From Limnoperna fortunei (taxonomy: Eukaryota > Mollusca > Bivalvia > Mytilida > Modiolidae): 64,000 bases of DNA. Positions 13,207 through 25,072 of this stretch are shown here, in pieces (position 1 is the first letter of the stretch; the number at the start of each line of letters is the position of its first letter). The position numbers were made by a program, and so were the translations under genes. Below the pieces are notes generated by a model. It saw only the letters and a program-made list of their open reading frames with translations. It did not search any database and was not told the DNA's origin. The DNA lies in the NCBI GenBank assembly GCA_944474755.1, contig OX104120.1, positions 23,707,242 through 23,771,241 on the forward strand. Reading direction: 5' to 3'.

Positions 13207-13398
13207 AAAAACCAGCATAAAATATTATTTTAATACAGCTAATTTTCATTTGAACCAATTACTTTGTTTTTACCGTTGTGTAGATTAACACATGTCCTAC
13301 CTTGGAGAAAATTTCTGAGCATACATGCATTTGGTCTTAGTGCTAAAATATTAATTTCAAGGATAAATAAAAAAAACAATGATCTGACTGAAGATGTT

Positions 13399-14917
13399 AA
13401 CCCCACAGAGAATTGATGTGGGATACAGTACATTTATTGTAGGTTTTAACCCCACAGAGAAGTGATGTGGGATACAGTACATTTATTGTAGGTTTTAACC
13501 CCACAGAGAAGTTATGTGGGATACAGTACATTTATTGTAGGTTTTAACCCCACAGAGAAGTGATGTGGGATACAGTACATTTATTGTAGGTTTTAACCCC
13601 ACAGAGAAGTGATGTGGGATACAGTACATTTATTGTAGGTTTTAACCCCACAGAGAAGTGATGTGGGATACAGTACATTTAATGTAGGTTTTAACCCCAC
13701 AGAGAAGTGATGTGGGATACAGTACATTTATTGTAGGTTTTAACCCCACAGAGAAGTGATGTGGGATACAGTACATTTATTGTAGGTTTTAACCCCACAG
13801 AGAAGTGATGTGGGATACAGTACATTTATTGTAGGTTTTAACCCCACAGAGAAGTTATGTGGGATACAGTACATTTATTGTAGGTTTTAACCCCACAGAG
13901 AAGTGATGTGGGATACAGTACATTTATTGTAGGTTTTAACCCCACAGAGAAGTGATGTGGGATACAGTACATTTATTGTAGGTTTTAACCCCACAGAGAA
14001 GTGATGTGGGATACAGTACATTTAATGTAGGTTTTAACCCCACAGAGAAGTGATGTGGGATACAGTACATTTATTGTAGGTTTTAACCCCACAGAGAAGT
14101 GATGTGGGATACAGTACATTTATTGTAGGTTTTAACCCCACAGAGAAGTGATGTGGGATACAGTACATTTATTGTAGGTTTTAACCCCACAGAGAAGTGA
14201 TGTGGGATACAGTACATTTATTGTAGGTTTTAACCCCAGAGAAGTGATGTGGGATACAGTACATTTATTGTAGGTTTTAACCCCACAGAGAAGTGATGTG
14301 GGATACAGTACATTTATTGTAGGTTTTAACCCCACAGAGAAGTGATGTGGGATACAGTACATTTATTGTAGGTTTTAACCCCACAGAGAAGTGGTGTGGG
14401 ATACAGTACATTTATTGTAGGTTTTAACCCCACAGAGAAGTGATGTGGGATACAGTACATTTATTGTAGGTTTTAACCCCACAGAGAAGTGATGTGGGAT
14501 ACAGTACATTTATTGTAGGTTTTAACCCCACAGAGAAGTGATGTGGAATACAGTACATTTATTGTAGGTTTTAACCCCACAGAGAAGTGATGTGGGATAC
14601 AGTACATTTAATGTAGGTTTTAACCCCACAGAGAAGTGATGTGGGATACAGTACATTTATTGTAGGTTTTAACCCCACAGAGAAGTGATGTGGGATACAG
14701 TACATTTATTGTAGGTTTTAACCCCACAGAGAAGTGATGTGGGATACAGTACATTTATTGTAGGTTTTAACCCCACAGAGAAGTGATGTGGGATACAGTA
14801 CATTTATTGTAGGTTTTAACCCCACAGAGAAGTGATGTGGGATACAGTACATTTATTGTAGGTTTTAACCCCACAGAGAAGTGATGTGGGATACATTACA
14901 TTTATTGTAGTTTTACA
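13399..14917. repeat. Second 49-bp tandem array, ~31 copies
   Basis: Unit AACCCCACAGAGAAGTGATG, TGGGATACAG, TACATTTATTGTAGGTTTT, 49 bp. CCCACA and TGTGGG form a 6-bp stem around a 9-nt loop in every unit. Variant GTTATG occurs at 13511 and 13854, and variant TTTAATG at 13681 and 14024; both pairs are 343 bp (7 units) apart, showing a block duplication. One unit near 14233 lacks CA. The sequence is unrelated to the 49-bp array at 1645. Confidence 0.97.
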
Positions 14918-16035
14918 ACAAAAACAATATTGGTTAGACACACCCACTAATTCCTCCCAAACAGCTTATATTGCATAGGCATAGCACCCCAAAGAAATAG
15001 TTGTCCGGTTGGTTATAGGTCAACAATCCGTTCACTGTAAATGTTTATATATAGATAGAGTTTTTCCATGTGCTACTATTAGTCACTTACCAAATTGCAC
15101 TCGAGATCGTAACTGTTGTTATTCTATATTAAAAGTTATTTGAACAATATTACATTTATGTTTGATGTTTCACAAATTTAAGAGTATATGTAATGAAATT
15201 CTATAATTTTTTTTTTTTTAAAACTGGTGCTTACCAGCAATTTAAAGTGGTACGGTCTGAACTTTGACTTTTGATCTTACAATTTGAAGTACATGTTACT
15301 GACCACAACATCTTAAGTTCTCAACCATTTTTTGGAAAAATTAGTTTGTGCTTGGTTGCTTTTATGTTGTGGTTTGATGCCATTTTGAGAATTTGTTCAG
15401 GTTTGCATAGCTTCAGTTTTAATATTTTGTAGATATAGTACCCGGTGAAAACCCAAATTGACCTTTCGTCAGACTCGAAACCTTAACATTAATGTTTGTC
15501 AAGGTGGTGAAGAATAGAATAGGGGTATATAACTTCCTCAATTTCTTTATCACTAAGGCCCTGTAAAAAGTTAGAATGATGTATCAAGCCAATATCAATT
15601 AAAACAGGTTATGTAAATATTTTTTTTAAATCAAACAAATGCAAAAACGAATAAAACATTGTAATAAATCAATAGGCACTGCAGAATTTGTACAGAAAAT
15701 TCTTTGTCTACATATTTCAGTAATAATTAAACTGATATCCGTCAGAAAATGTAAGGTATGATAATCATGAGGTAAGTTCTTTAGGTTACAATAAACCAAC
15801 TATTTAACATTGCATCTTCCATATAAGGTACCTGAAATTAAGATTTTATGTTTAAAAATCCTCTAAAATTAAACCCCCGAAAGCAGTTGCTTGTGTAAGT
15901 TGACATGTTAGACTACATTATTAACAAATAAAAAAATATAGGTCGTGCAGCAGAAATGACCGAAAATTATGGGTGAAAAAATCGGCACTGAATGAAACTA
16001 ACAAACTGTCTGACCTCCCCCCACTTTTTAAAAAA
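14918..16035. other. AT-rich spacer, nothing recognised
   Basis: No tandem unit or transposon end recognised between the array and the next Helentron-like element. No long open frame. Confidence 0.6.
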
Positions 16036-17465
16036 CTACAGGCTCCCAGGAGCCTGTATCGCTCACCTGAACCTGAAACCAAACAACCCTTTTCTATCCA
16101 GCTTTTCTTTGCTATAAGAAATTGCCCAACACTTCTGCAAAAGTCATAATAATTCCTATAAGGAGGAGCTTTTGATGCTTAGAGGGAGAAGGGAGGTTTA
16201 CTTCAAATTTGCTGTACCTGTTATACTTTTTTAACTATCAGTCGAAAACTCTCTTGACTCCCCCCCCCCCATTTTCTATTTTAAGCTAACGTAGCTATAT
16301 AGGTAGTCAGGTGTCATGATTTGCACAATTTTGGTAGAGGACATCCTAAAGATGATGTGTGCAATGTTTCAAAGCAGTCCTTTAATGGGTTAAAGAGGAG
16401 AAGATTTTTTGAAATCAATTAAAATTGATTTAAAAAATGTTCAAGGAGAATAATTCCTAAACGGTTCATCAGACAATCTTGACCCTAAGTCATTTTTGTA
16501 GCCCTCATAGAGCAGAACAATTAAGCAATACTAACATTTTCTCTAGTTCAAATAATTTTCAAGATTTTAAGGCAAAAATGTCAAAAATAATCAAGTTTGA
16601 CAATTAAAGGGCAATAACTCCTATAAGGAGTCCTCATACAACTTCAACCCAATGGAGTGTTTCGTAGAGCTTTTGATGCCGATGAAGGCATGTCTCTTCG
16701 GTTTTCTTGTATCTGTTATACTTTTTGAACTATAAGCCAAAAACTGTATTTTACCCCCCCCCCCCCCTCCATTCTATTTTTAGCCATGGCGGCCATGTTG
16801 GCTAATTTGCAGCCATGGTTGGTGCAAACTTGGTTAAGGAGATTTGACGGATGATGTGTACAAAGTTTCAAAGCAGTACTTTCAGTGGTTTCAGAGGAGA
16901 AGAATTTAAAAAATCAATTAAAACCGATTAAAATAAACAGTTCAAGGCCAATAACTCTTAAACGGTTAATCAGACAATCTTGACCCTAAGGCAATTTTGT
17001 AGCCCTCATAGAGCAGAACAATTAAGCAATGCTAATTTTTTCTCTAGTTCTAATAATTTTCAAGATTTTGAGGCAAAATGGCTAAAATCAACAATTTTGA
17101 CAATTAAATGGCAATAACTCCTATAAGGAGTCATCATACAACTTCAACCCAATGGAGTGTTTCATAGAGCTTTTGATGCAGATGAAGGCTTGTCTGTTTG
17201 GTTTTCCTGTATCTGTTACACTTTTTTAAATATAAGCCAAAAACTGTATTTTACCGCCCCCCCCCCCCCCAATCCAATATTTAGCCATGGTGGCCAGGTT
17301 GGTTAATCTGCAGCCATGGTTGGTGCAAACTTGGTTGAGGACATTTGACAGATGATGTGTACAAAGTTTCAAAGCAGTACTTTCAGTTGTTTCATTAGAG
17401 AAGATTTTAAAAAATCAATTAAAACCGATAAAAAAAAACAGTTCAAGGGGAATAACTCTTAAACG
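16036..17465 (-). mobile_element. Helentron-like element, one end missing
   Basis: Same family as 11717-13206. It starts CTACAGGCTCCCAGGAGCC (one change in CTAG) and carries modules with poly-C runs near 16259, 16755 and 17256. It stops in mid-module at AACTCTTAAACG, 12 bases into a conserved block that elsewhere continues GTTAATCAGACAATC. The (GAC)n segment and the terminal GGGTCAGGTGAGCTA hairpin are absent, so the copy is truncated at its minus-strand 5' end, next to the 27-bp array. Confidence 0.8.
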
Positions 17466-17877
17466 TGAATAGACATATAGAGATGATCTTTGTGAACAGG
17501 CATATGGAGATGATCTTTGTGAATAGACATATGGAGATGATCTTTGTGAACAGGCATATGGAGAGGATCTTTGTAAACAGGCATATGGAGATGATCTTTG
17601 TGAACAGGCATGTGGAGATGATCTGTGTGAACAGACATATGGAGATGATCTTTGTGAACAGGCATATGGAGAGGATATTTGTGAACAGGCATATGGAGAT
17701 GATCTTTGTGAACAGGCATATGGAGATGATCTTTGTGAATAGGCATATGGAGATGATCTTTGTGAATAGGCATATGGAGATGATCTTTGTGAACAGGCAT
17801 ATGGAAAGGATCTTTGTGAACAGGCATATGGAAAGGATCTTTGTGAACAGGCATATGGAGATGATCTTTGTGAACAA
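17466..17877. repeat. 27-bp tandem array, ~15 copies
   Basis: Unit GAACAGGCATATGGAGATGA-TCTTTGT, 27 bp. It lies exactly between the truncated element to the left and an intact one to the right. Being a multiple of 3 it leaves all frames open, giving 9-residue repeat ORFs on both strands that I do not regard as genes. A diverged 26-bp form of the unit reappears beyond the right-hand element. Confidence 0.97.
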
Positions 17878-19310
17878 CTAGAGGCTCCCAGGAGCCTGTA
17901 TCGCTCACCTGAACCATAAGGAATTGCCCAACACTTCTGCAAAAATCATTAATTTTGACCTTTTAAGGGAAAAAAATCCTATAAGGAGGATCTTTTGATG
18001 GTTAGAAGGAGAAGGAAGGTTCAATTCAAATTAGCTGTACCTGTTATACTTTTTTAACTATCAGTCGAAAACTCTCTCGACCCCCCCCCTCTTTTTCATT
18101 TTTTCTATTTCAATCCAACGTAGCTATCGGGGTAGTCCGGTGTCATGATTTGCACAATTTTGGTAGAGGACATCCTAAAGATGATGTTTGCAATGTTTCA
18201 AAGCAGTCCTTTCATTGGTTTAACAGGAGAAGATTTTTTAAAATCAAGTAAAATTGATTAAAAAAATGTTCAAGGAGAATAATTCTTAAACGGTTTATCA
18301 GACAATCTTGACCATAAAGTCATTTTTGTAGCCCTCATAGAGCAGAACAATTAAGCAATGCTAACTTTTTCTCTAGTTCTAATAATTTTCAAGATTTTGA
18401 GGCAAAAATGTCAAAAATAATCAATTTCGACAATTAAAGGGCAATAACTCCTTTAAGGAGTCATCATACAACTTCAAATCAATGGAGTGTTTCGTAGAGC
18501 TTTTGATGCAGATGAAGGCATGTCTCTTCGGTTTTCCTGTATCTGTTACACTTTTTTAAATATAAGCCAAAAACTGTATTTTACCGCCCCCCCCCCCCCC
18601 ATCCTATTTTTAGCCATGGTGGCCATGTTGGTTAATCTGCAGACATGGTTGGTGCAAACTTGGTTGAGGACATTTGACAGATGATGTGTACAAAGTTTCA
18701 AAGCAGTACTTTCAGATGAGAAGATTTTAAAAAATCAATTAAAACTGATTAAAATAAACAGTTCAAGGGGAATTACTCTTAAACGGTTAACCAGACAATC
18801 TTGACCCTTAAGTCATTTTTGTAGCCCTTATAGAGCAGAACAATTAAGCAATGCTAACTTTTTCTCTAATTCTAATAATTTTCAAGATTTTGAGGCAAAA
18901 ATGGCAAAAATCATCAATTTTGACAATTAAAGGGCAATAACTCCTACAAGGAGTCATCATACAACTTTGACCCAATGGAGTGTTTTGTAGAGCTTTAGAT
19001 GCTGAAGAAGGAAGGTCTCTTCAGTTTTTCTGTATCTGTTATACTTTTTGAACTATAAGCAAAAAACTGTATTTTGACCCCTCTGTTCTATTTTTAGCCA
19101 TGGCGGCCATGTTGGTTGGTCTGAGGCCATGATTTGGGCAAACTTGGTAGAGGGCATTTTACTGATGATGCATGCAAAGTTTCAAAGCAATCCCTTCAGT
19201 GGTTTTGGAGGAGAAGATTTTTGAAGAAAAGTTAACGACGACGACGACAGACGACGACGGACGCCAAGTGATGGCAATAGCTCACATGACCCTTCGGGTC
19301 AGGTGAGCTA
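17878..19310 (-). mobile_element. Helentron-like element, 3 modules
   Basis: Complete ends: CTAGAGGCTCCCAGGAGCC plus GCTCACCTGAACC at the left, GCTCACATGACCC-TTC-GGGTCAGGTGAGCTA at the right. Modules are marked by CTGTAxCTGTTA near 18037, 18538 and 19034, with poly-C runs at about 18079 and 18584. The first module has a short deletion relative to its relatives: CTCACCTGAACC is followed directly by ATAAGGAATTGCCC. A short (GAC)n lies near 19234. No transposase ORF is present. It sits inside a minisatellite. Confidence 0.82.
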
Positions 19311-19560
19311 ATAAACAGGAGAGGTTTTTCTAACACTACATTGGAATCATTTGCAAACAGTAAATAGGAAAGCTCTTTGAAAGTATTCAACAGAAAAGAT
19401 CTTTTTCAACAGTAGATAGGAAAGATATTTGTAAACAGTAGACAGGAAAGATATTTGTAAACAGTAGACAGAAAAGATCTTTGTAAGAAGTAAACAAGAA
19501 AAATCTAAGCAGTAAACATGAAGCTCACTGCATTCAGTACAAAAAAATTATCTTTGTAAG
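19311..19560. repeat. Degenerate ~26-bp array continuing the 27-bp family
   Basis: Units such as AAACAGTAGACAGGAAAGAT-ATTTGT resemble the 27-bp unit left of the Helentron-like element (GAACAGGCATATGGAGATGA-TCTTTGT). About 6-8 diverged units are visible. Confidence 0.7.
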
Positions 19561-19990
19561 CAGCAAAGAAGATTATCAAACTGTCTTTGTTAACAGCAAA
19601 GAAGATTATCAAACTGTCTTTGTTAACCGCAAAGAAGATTATCAAACTGCCTTTGTTAACAGTAAAGGAGATTATGATACAGTCTTTGTTAACAGTAAAG
19701 AAGATTATGATTCAGTCTTTGTTAACAGTAAAGAAGATTATGATACAGTCTTTAATTACAGTAAAGAAAATTATCCAACTGTCTTTATTAACAGTAAAGA
19801 AGACTATCAAACTGTCTTTGTTAACAGTAAAGAAGATTATGATACAGTCTTTGTTAACAGCAAAGAAGATTATCAAACTGTCTTTGTTAACAGCAAAGAA
19901 GATTATCAAACTGTCTTTGTTAACAGTAAAGAAGATATGATACAGTCTTTGTTAACAGTAAAGAAGATTATCAAACTGTCTTTGTTAACA
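19561..19990. repeat. 33-bp tandem array, ~13 copies
   Basis: Unit AACAGCAAAGAAGATTATCA-AACTGTCTTTGTT, 33 bp, with variants CAAACTG and GATACAG. The AACAG...CTTTGT skeleton is shared with the adjoining 26/27-bp arrays, suggesting common descent. Open frames (for example 19587-19940) follow the period and are not genes. Confidence 0.95.
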
Positions 19991-22378
19991 GTTAGATATG
20001 TCAGCTGTAATTGAACAGACCCCCATTAAATATGTCAGCTGTAATCACACAGACCCCCCATTAGATATGACAGCTGTAAACAAACAGACCCCCATTAGAT
20101 ATGACAGCTGTAATCAAACAGACCCCCCCCATTAGATATGTCAGCTGTAATCACACAGACCCCCATTTGATATATCAGCTGTAATCAAACAGACCCCCAT
20201 TAGATATGTAAGCTGTAATCAAACAGACCCTCATTAGATATGTCAGCTGTAATCAAACAGACCCCCATAATATATGTCAGCTGTATTCAAACAGACCCCC
20301 CCCCCATTAGAAATGTCAGCTGTAATCAAACAGACCCCCATTAGATATGTCAGCTGTAATCAAACAGACCCCTTTTATATATGTCAGCTGTAATCACACA
20401 GACCCCCATTATATATGTCAGCTGTAATCACACAGACCCCCATTAGATATGTCAGCTATAATCAAACAGACCCCCATAATATATGTCAGCTGTACTCAAA
20501 CAGACCCCCCATTATAAATGTCAGCTGTAATCAAACAGACCCCCATTAGATATGTCAGCTGTAATCAAACAGACCCCCTTTATATATGTCAGCTGTAATC
20601 ACACAGACCCCCATTAGATATGTCAGCTGTAATCACAAAGACCCCCATTAGATATGTCAGCTGTAATCAAACAGACCCCCATTAGATATGTCAGCTGTAA
20701 TCACAAAGACCCCGATTAGATATGTCAGCTGTAATCAAACAGACCCCCATTAGATATGTCAGCTGTAATCAAACACACCCCCATTAGATATGTTAGCTGT
20801 AATCACAAAGACCCCCATTAGATATGTCAGCTGTAATCAAACAGACCCCCATTAGATATGTCAGCTGTAATCAAACAGACCCCCATAATACTAGTATATG
20901 TCAGCTGTATTCAAACAGACCCCCCATTATAAATGTCAGCTGTAATCAAACAGACCCCTTTAATATATGTCAGCTGTAATCACAGACCCCCATTATATAT
21001 GTCAGCTGTAATCACACAGACCCCCATCAGATATGTCAGCTGTAATCAAACACACCCCTTTAATATATGTCAGCTGTAATCACAGACCCCCATTATATAT
21101 GTCAGCTGTAATCACACAGACCCCCATTAGAAATGTCAGCTGTAATAAAACAGACCCCCATCAGATATGTCAGCTGTAATCAAACAGACCCCCCATTATA
21201 AATGTCAGCTGTAATCAAACAGACCCCTTTAATATATGTCAGCTGTAATCACAGACCCCCATTATATATGTCAGCTGTAATCACACAGACCCCCATCAGA
21301 TATGTCAGCTGTAATCAAACAGACCCCCATTTGATATGTCAACTGTAATCACACAGATCCCCATTAGATATGTCAGCTGTAATCAAACAGCCCCCCCCCC
21401 ATTTGATATGTCAACTGTAATCACACAGATCCCCATTTGATATGTCAGCTGTAATCACACAGACCCCCATTTGATATGTCAGCTGTTATCAAACAGACCC
21501 CCATTATATATGTCAGCTGTAATTACACAGACCATAATTAGATATGTCAGCTGTAATCAAACACACCCCCATTATATATATAAAATCTGTAATCAAACAC
21601 CCCCCCACTAGATATGTCAGCTGTAATCACACAGACCCCCATTAGATATGTCAGCTGTAATCAGACCCCCATTTGATATGTCAGCTGTTATCAAACAGAC
21701 CCCCATTATATATGTCAGCTGTAATCACAGACCCCATTAGATATGTCAGGTGTAATCAAACACACCCCCATTATATATGTCACATCTGTAATTAAACAGA
21801 CCCCCACTAGAAATGTCAGCTGTAATCAAACAGACCCCCATTAGATATATCAGCTGTAATCAAACAGACCCCCATTAGATATATCAGCTGTAATCAAACA
21901 GACCCCCATTAGATATGTCAGCTGTAATCAAACAGACCCCCATTTGATATATCAGCTGTAATCAAACACACTCCCATTATATATGTCAGCTGTAATCACA
22001 AAGACCCCATTAGATATGTCAGCTGTAATTTAACAGACCCCCATAAAATATGTCAGCAGTAATCACAAAGACCCCCATTAGATATGTCAGCTGTAATCAA
22101 ACAGACCTCCATTAGATATGTCAGCTGTAATCAAACAGACCCCCATTATATATGTCAGCTGTAATCAAACAGACCCCCATTAGATATGTCAGCTGTAATC
22201 ACAAAGACCCCATTAGATATGTCAACTGTAATCAAACAGACCCCCATTAGATATGTCAGCTGTAATCAAACAGACCCCCATTAGATATGTCAGCTGTAAT
22301 CAAACAGACCCCCATAAGATATGTCAGCTGTAATCAAACAGACCCCCCTAAGATATGTCAGCAGTAATCAAACCAACC
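19991..22378. repeat. 34-bp tandem array, ~70 copies
   Basis: Unit AGATATGTCAGCTGTAATCA-AACAGACCCCCATT, 34 bp. Nearly every unit has the palindrome CAGCTG, an E-box-type hexamer. Poly-C length varies from 4 to about 11, for example long runs near 20120, 20290 and 21390. Blocks with CACAGACCCCC or CCCCTTTAATATATG recur in groups, indicating higher-order duplication. One unit near 20885 carries an extra CTAGTA. Confidence 0.97.
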
Positions 22379-22597
22379 CCACATGTATCAAAAGATTATT
22401 TTCATTGGCATAATAGTTCTTTTGTTAAGACATCTGAAAAACTCAAGTATATTCAAGTCCTAATAAATTGTTCATAGTCTGTAAGCCTCTAATATATATT
22501 CAAATTTAAAAAAATACAATTTTGTTCAAAAGAATTACATTTTAAACAACTTAAACATTTTATCTGCTGTAATATCTCTTAATGATTGAAGCACATG

Positions 22598-22768
22598 TAC
22601 CCTAAAATGAGAAAACTTGGAGTTTGATGCCAAGTATCCTAAAATGAGTAAACTTGAAGTTAAAGCCAGGTACCCTAAAATGAGTAAACTTGAAGTTAAA
22701 GCCAGGTACCCTAAAATGAGTAAACTTAAAGTTTAATGCCAAGTACCCTCAAAATAAGTAAACTTTGA
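22598..22768. repeat. 36/37-bp tandem repeat, ~4.5 copies
   Basis: TACCCTAAAATGAGTAAACTT followed by GAAGTTAAAGCCAGG; unit starts at 22598, 22635, 22671, 22707 and 22744. Confidence 0.92.
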
Positions 22769-23109
22769 AAAAACAAGACCAGTGGCATGCTGTTTTATCT
22801 TATTTTCTTAATTTAAATACAAATTTTGAACAATTATATTTACTTTAAATCTGTCAGAGAAAAAAAAAGACCAATGGCCTACCAAGTATGACAATGCTTT
22901 CACACTGAAATAAAACATAGCTGCTTCCACAAAACAAGCTCAACATCGGGGAAACTGCAACATTACTTAGGTCATTAGGAATTCCTTTGACAGTAACATT
23001 TATGGCATCAATCACCACTAAAGTGAGATTTTATGAATATTTTCAATTTCTTTCCTGAATTGTAATTACTTTTTTATGTTCTTTTGTCTGATACCATTAT
23101 ATCTTAACA
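22769..23109. other. AT-rich spacer, nothing recognised
   Basis: Short unique-looking spacer between two tandem arrays; no coding or transposon signal. Confidence 0.55.
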
Positions 23110-23625
23110 GATAAATCGGTGAAGCAATCTATAGCCTGGATATGCTACTGTTACGTCTAAACAGACATTGTCAGTGAAGCAATCTGTAGCCTGGATATGC
23201 TACTGTTATGTCTAAACAGACAAGGTCGGTGAAGCAATCTATAGACTGGATATGCTACTGTTATGTCTACACAGACAAGGTCGGTGAAGCAATCTATGGC
23301 CTGGATATGCTACTGTTATGTCTAAACAGACAAGGTCAGTCAAGCAATCTATGGCCTGGATATGCTACTGTTATCAGACAAGGTCAGTGAAGCAATCTAT
23401 GGCCTGGATATGCTACTGTTATGTCTAAACAGACAAGGTCAGTGAAGCAATCTATGGCCTGGATATGCTACTGTTATGTCTAAACAGACAAGGTCAGTGA
23501 AGCAATCTATAGCCTGGATATGCTACTGTTATGTCTAAACAGACGAGGTCAGTGAAGCAATCTATTGCCTGGATATGCCACTGTTATGTCTAAACAGACA
23601 AGGTCGGTGAAGCAATCTATAGCTT
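23110..23625. repeat. 55-bp tandem array, ~9 copies
   Basis: GTGAAGCAATCTATAGCCTG, GATATGCTACTGTTATGTCT, AAACAGACAAGGTCG; GCAATC at 23124, 23179 and 23234. One unit near 23370 has lost GTCTAAA. Confidence 0.95.
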
Positions 23626-24351
23626 CCAGATGATAAGTAGTTTAAAGATTTGCAATTTAATTCCACCATAAGTTTTTGAAACTATATTATTGTAATAAAA
23701 TTCAAACTCCTTCACAAATCTAATTATCATTGAAAACTAACATCATTACACTGTCAAATATATTGTACACAAATGTGCTTATAGTGCAACACGAGTGCTC
23801 TTTCACAAGGTAATAGAACAGACAGTAAGATAACAACCATCACCACACCAAGAGACTTGATTCCAACTGTGGAAAAAGCATTTTCCAGGGACAAAATCTT
23901 TTAACACGACATTAAATGATAAAGGAACACTAAAAGAACAATCTAAATTATTTTAGTTAATGTGTTTAGAAGATCATTATCTTAACAAAAAATCTTAAAT
24001 TATTATTCCATCAAAATTAAAAAAAAAAAAAATTAAAAAAAAAATCTAAAAATACTGCATGATCACTGGTGGTCCAATCAAATAGGTAAGGGATGGGGTT
24101 TACATACATATTATTGTAGGACAAGTTTATGACCAATTAGTTAGAACTAAATATCATTTGGGAGCATCTTTACTTACTAGTTTTGTCATAACATCAATTT
24201 TATAATCATTGTAATCATATTTTGTATACATATAAGTGTGTCTTATATAACTGTCAAATAAAGGTTTGTTATAAACTCACTGTTCATGGCAACTGTTTTT
24301 GACAAAAATCATTATTGGTTTATAATGATTCTTTACACTGGGGAAATTAGG
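23626..24351. other. AT-rich spacer with poly-A tracts
   Basis: Contains A-rich tracts near 24020-24045. Nothing else recognised. Confidence 0.55.
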
Positions 24352-24440
24352 GGCGTAGCTGGACTAGTTAGAATGTGGATTCATAAAAAAACTAGAGAGT
24401 ACGGGCCTTCCACCCCACCCCACCCCTTTTAACATTTTCA
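24352..24440. repeat. Possible transposon end (GGGGCGTAGCTGG)
   Basis: GGGGCGTAGCTGGACTAG followed at a short distance by a CCACCCCACCCCACCCC block resembles the GGGGCG(T/G)A(G/T)CC ends of dispersed invertebrate repeats; 46533 has a similar GGGGCGGATACAGG start. Family and limits are not established. Confidence 0.3.
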
Positions 24441-24864
24441 AAACAATGATGCAATTTAGTGCATTTTATAGAGTCCTAAAGTCTTTGTTTTGTACTGAAA
24501 ATGGACAGTTTATTTATTAAAGTGATAGACTTTTTTGTTTTTGTTTTTGCCACGTGCCTAGAAATAGTGTAATGTTCATGATCTATTCTCATGTTATATG
24601 ACCACCTCCACTGTTCCTTTAGTTCAAGGTAGGATATCATGTTTATCAATAAAATTTGTGTCTTCCTGTAATTTCTAATTTGAAAACTGGTGCATGTATT
24701 TAAGTGATAACATGATATCACAAAGAAAAATGCTATTGGACAACATGACCTGTACCCAAATAATTATCATCTGAAGTGAGGTCAGGGGTACCAGGAGAGA
24801 ATAACCTGCTAGTAACATAATTATTATTGCAAAATGATAGGTTAGGTTTTTTTCACATTTTTTA
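24441..24864. other. AT-rich sequence, nothing recognised
   Basis: A minus-strand open frame (24476-24721, 81 codons) has no motif I recognise and is treated as chance. Confidence 0.5.
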
Positions 24865-25072
24865 AGCTATATCATGGTGTCCAGTTTTTATTGTTGGAGA
24901 AAGCTGGAGTACCCAGAGAAAACCCCATACCTTCAGAAGGAAAACTGGCATTCCTTGTCAATTAAGTATGAAATCAAGCACACCCTGACTGCAGTGAGAC
25001 TTGAACCTGCAACCACTGTGTTGACAGACCATGTGATCAATAGGACAACTATCTTAACCAGACAGCTGTTTG
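24865..25072 (-). mobile_element. tRNA-derived SINE, decayed head
   Basis: Minus-strand copy of the SINE family. On the plus strand: CATGGTGTCCAGTTTTTATT, GGAGAAAGCTGGAGTACC, CCTTGTCAATTAAG, GAGACTTGAACCTGC (B-box region) and GTTGACAGACCATGTGATCA, ending in a decayed A-box region (TCTTAACCAGACAGCTG). An open frame across it is incidental. Confidence 0.85.

Noticed and set aside
17415..17942. Nine-residue-repeat proteins on both strands
   Set aside because: The 27-bp period explains them, and they run into transposon ends.
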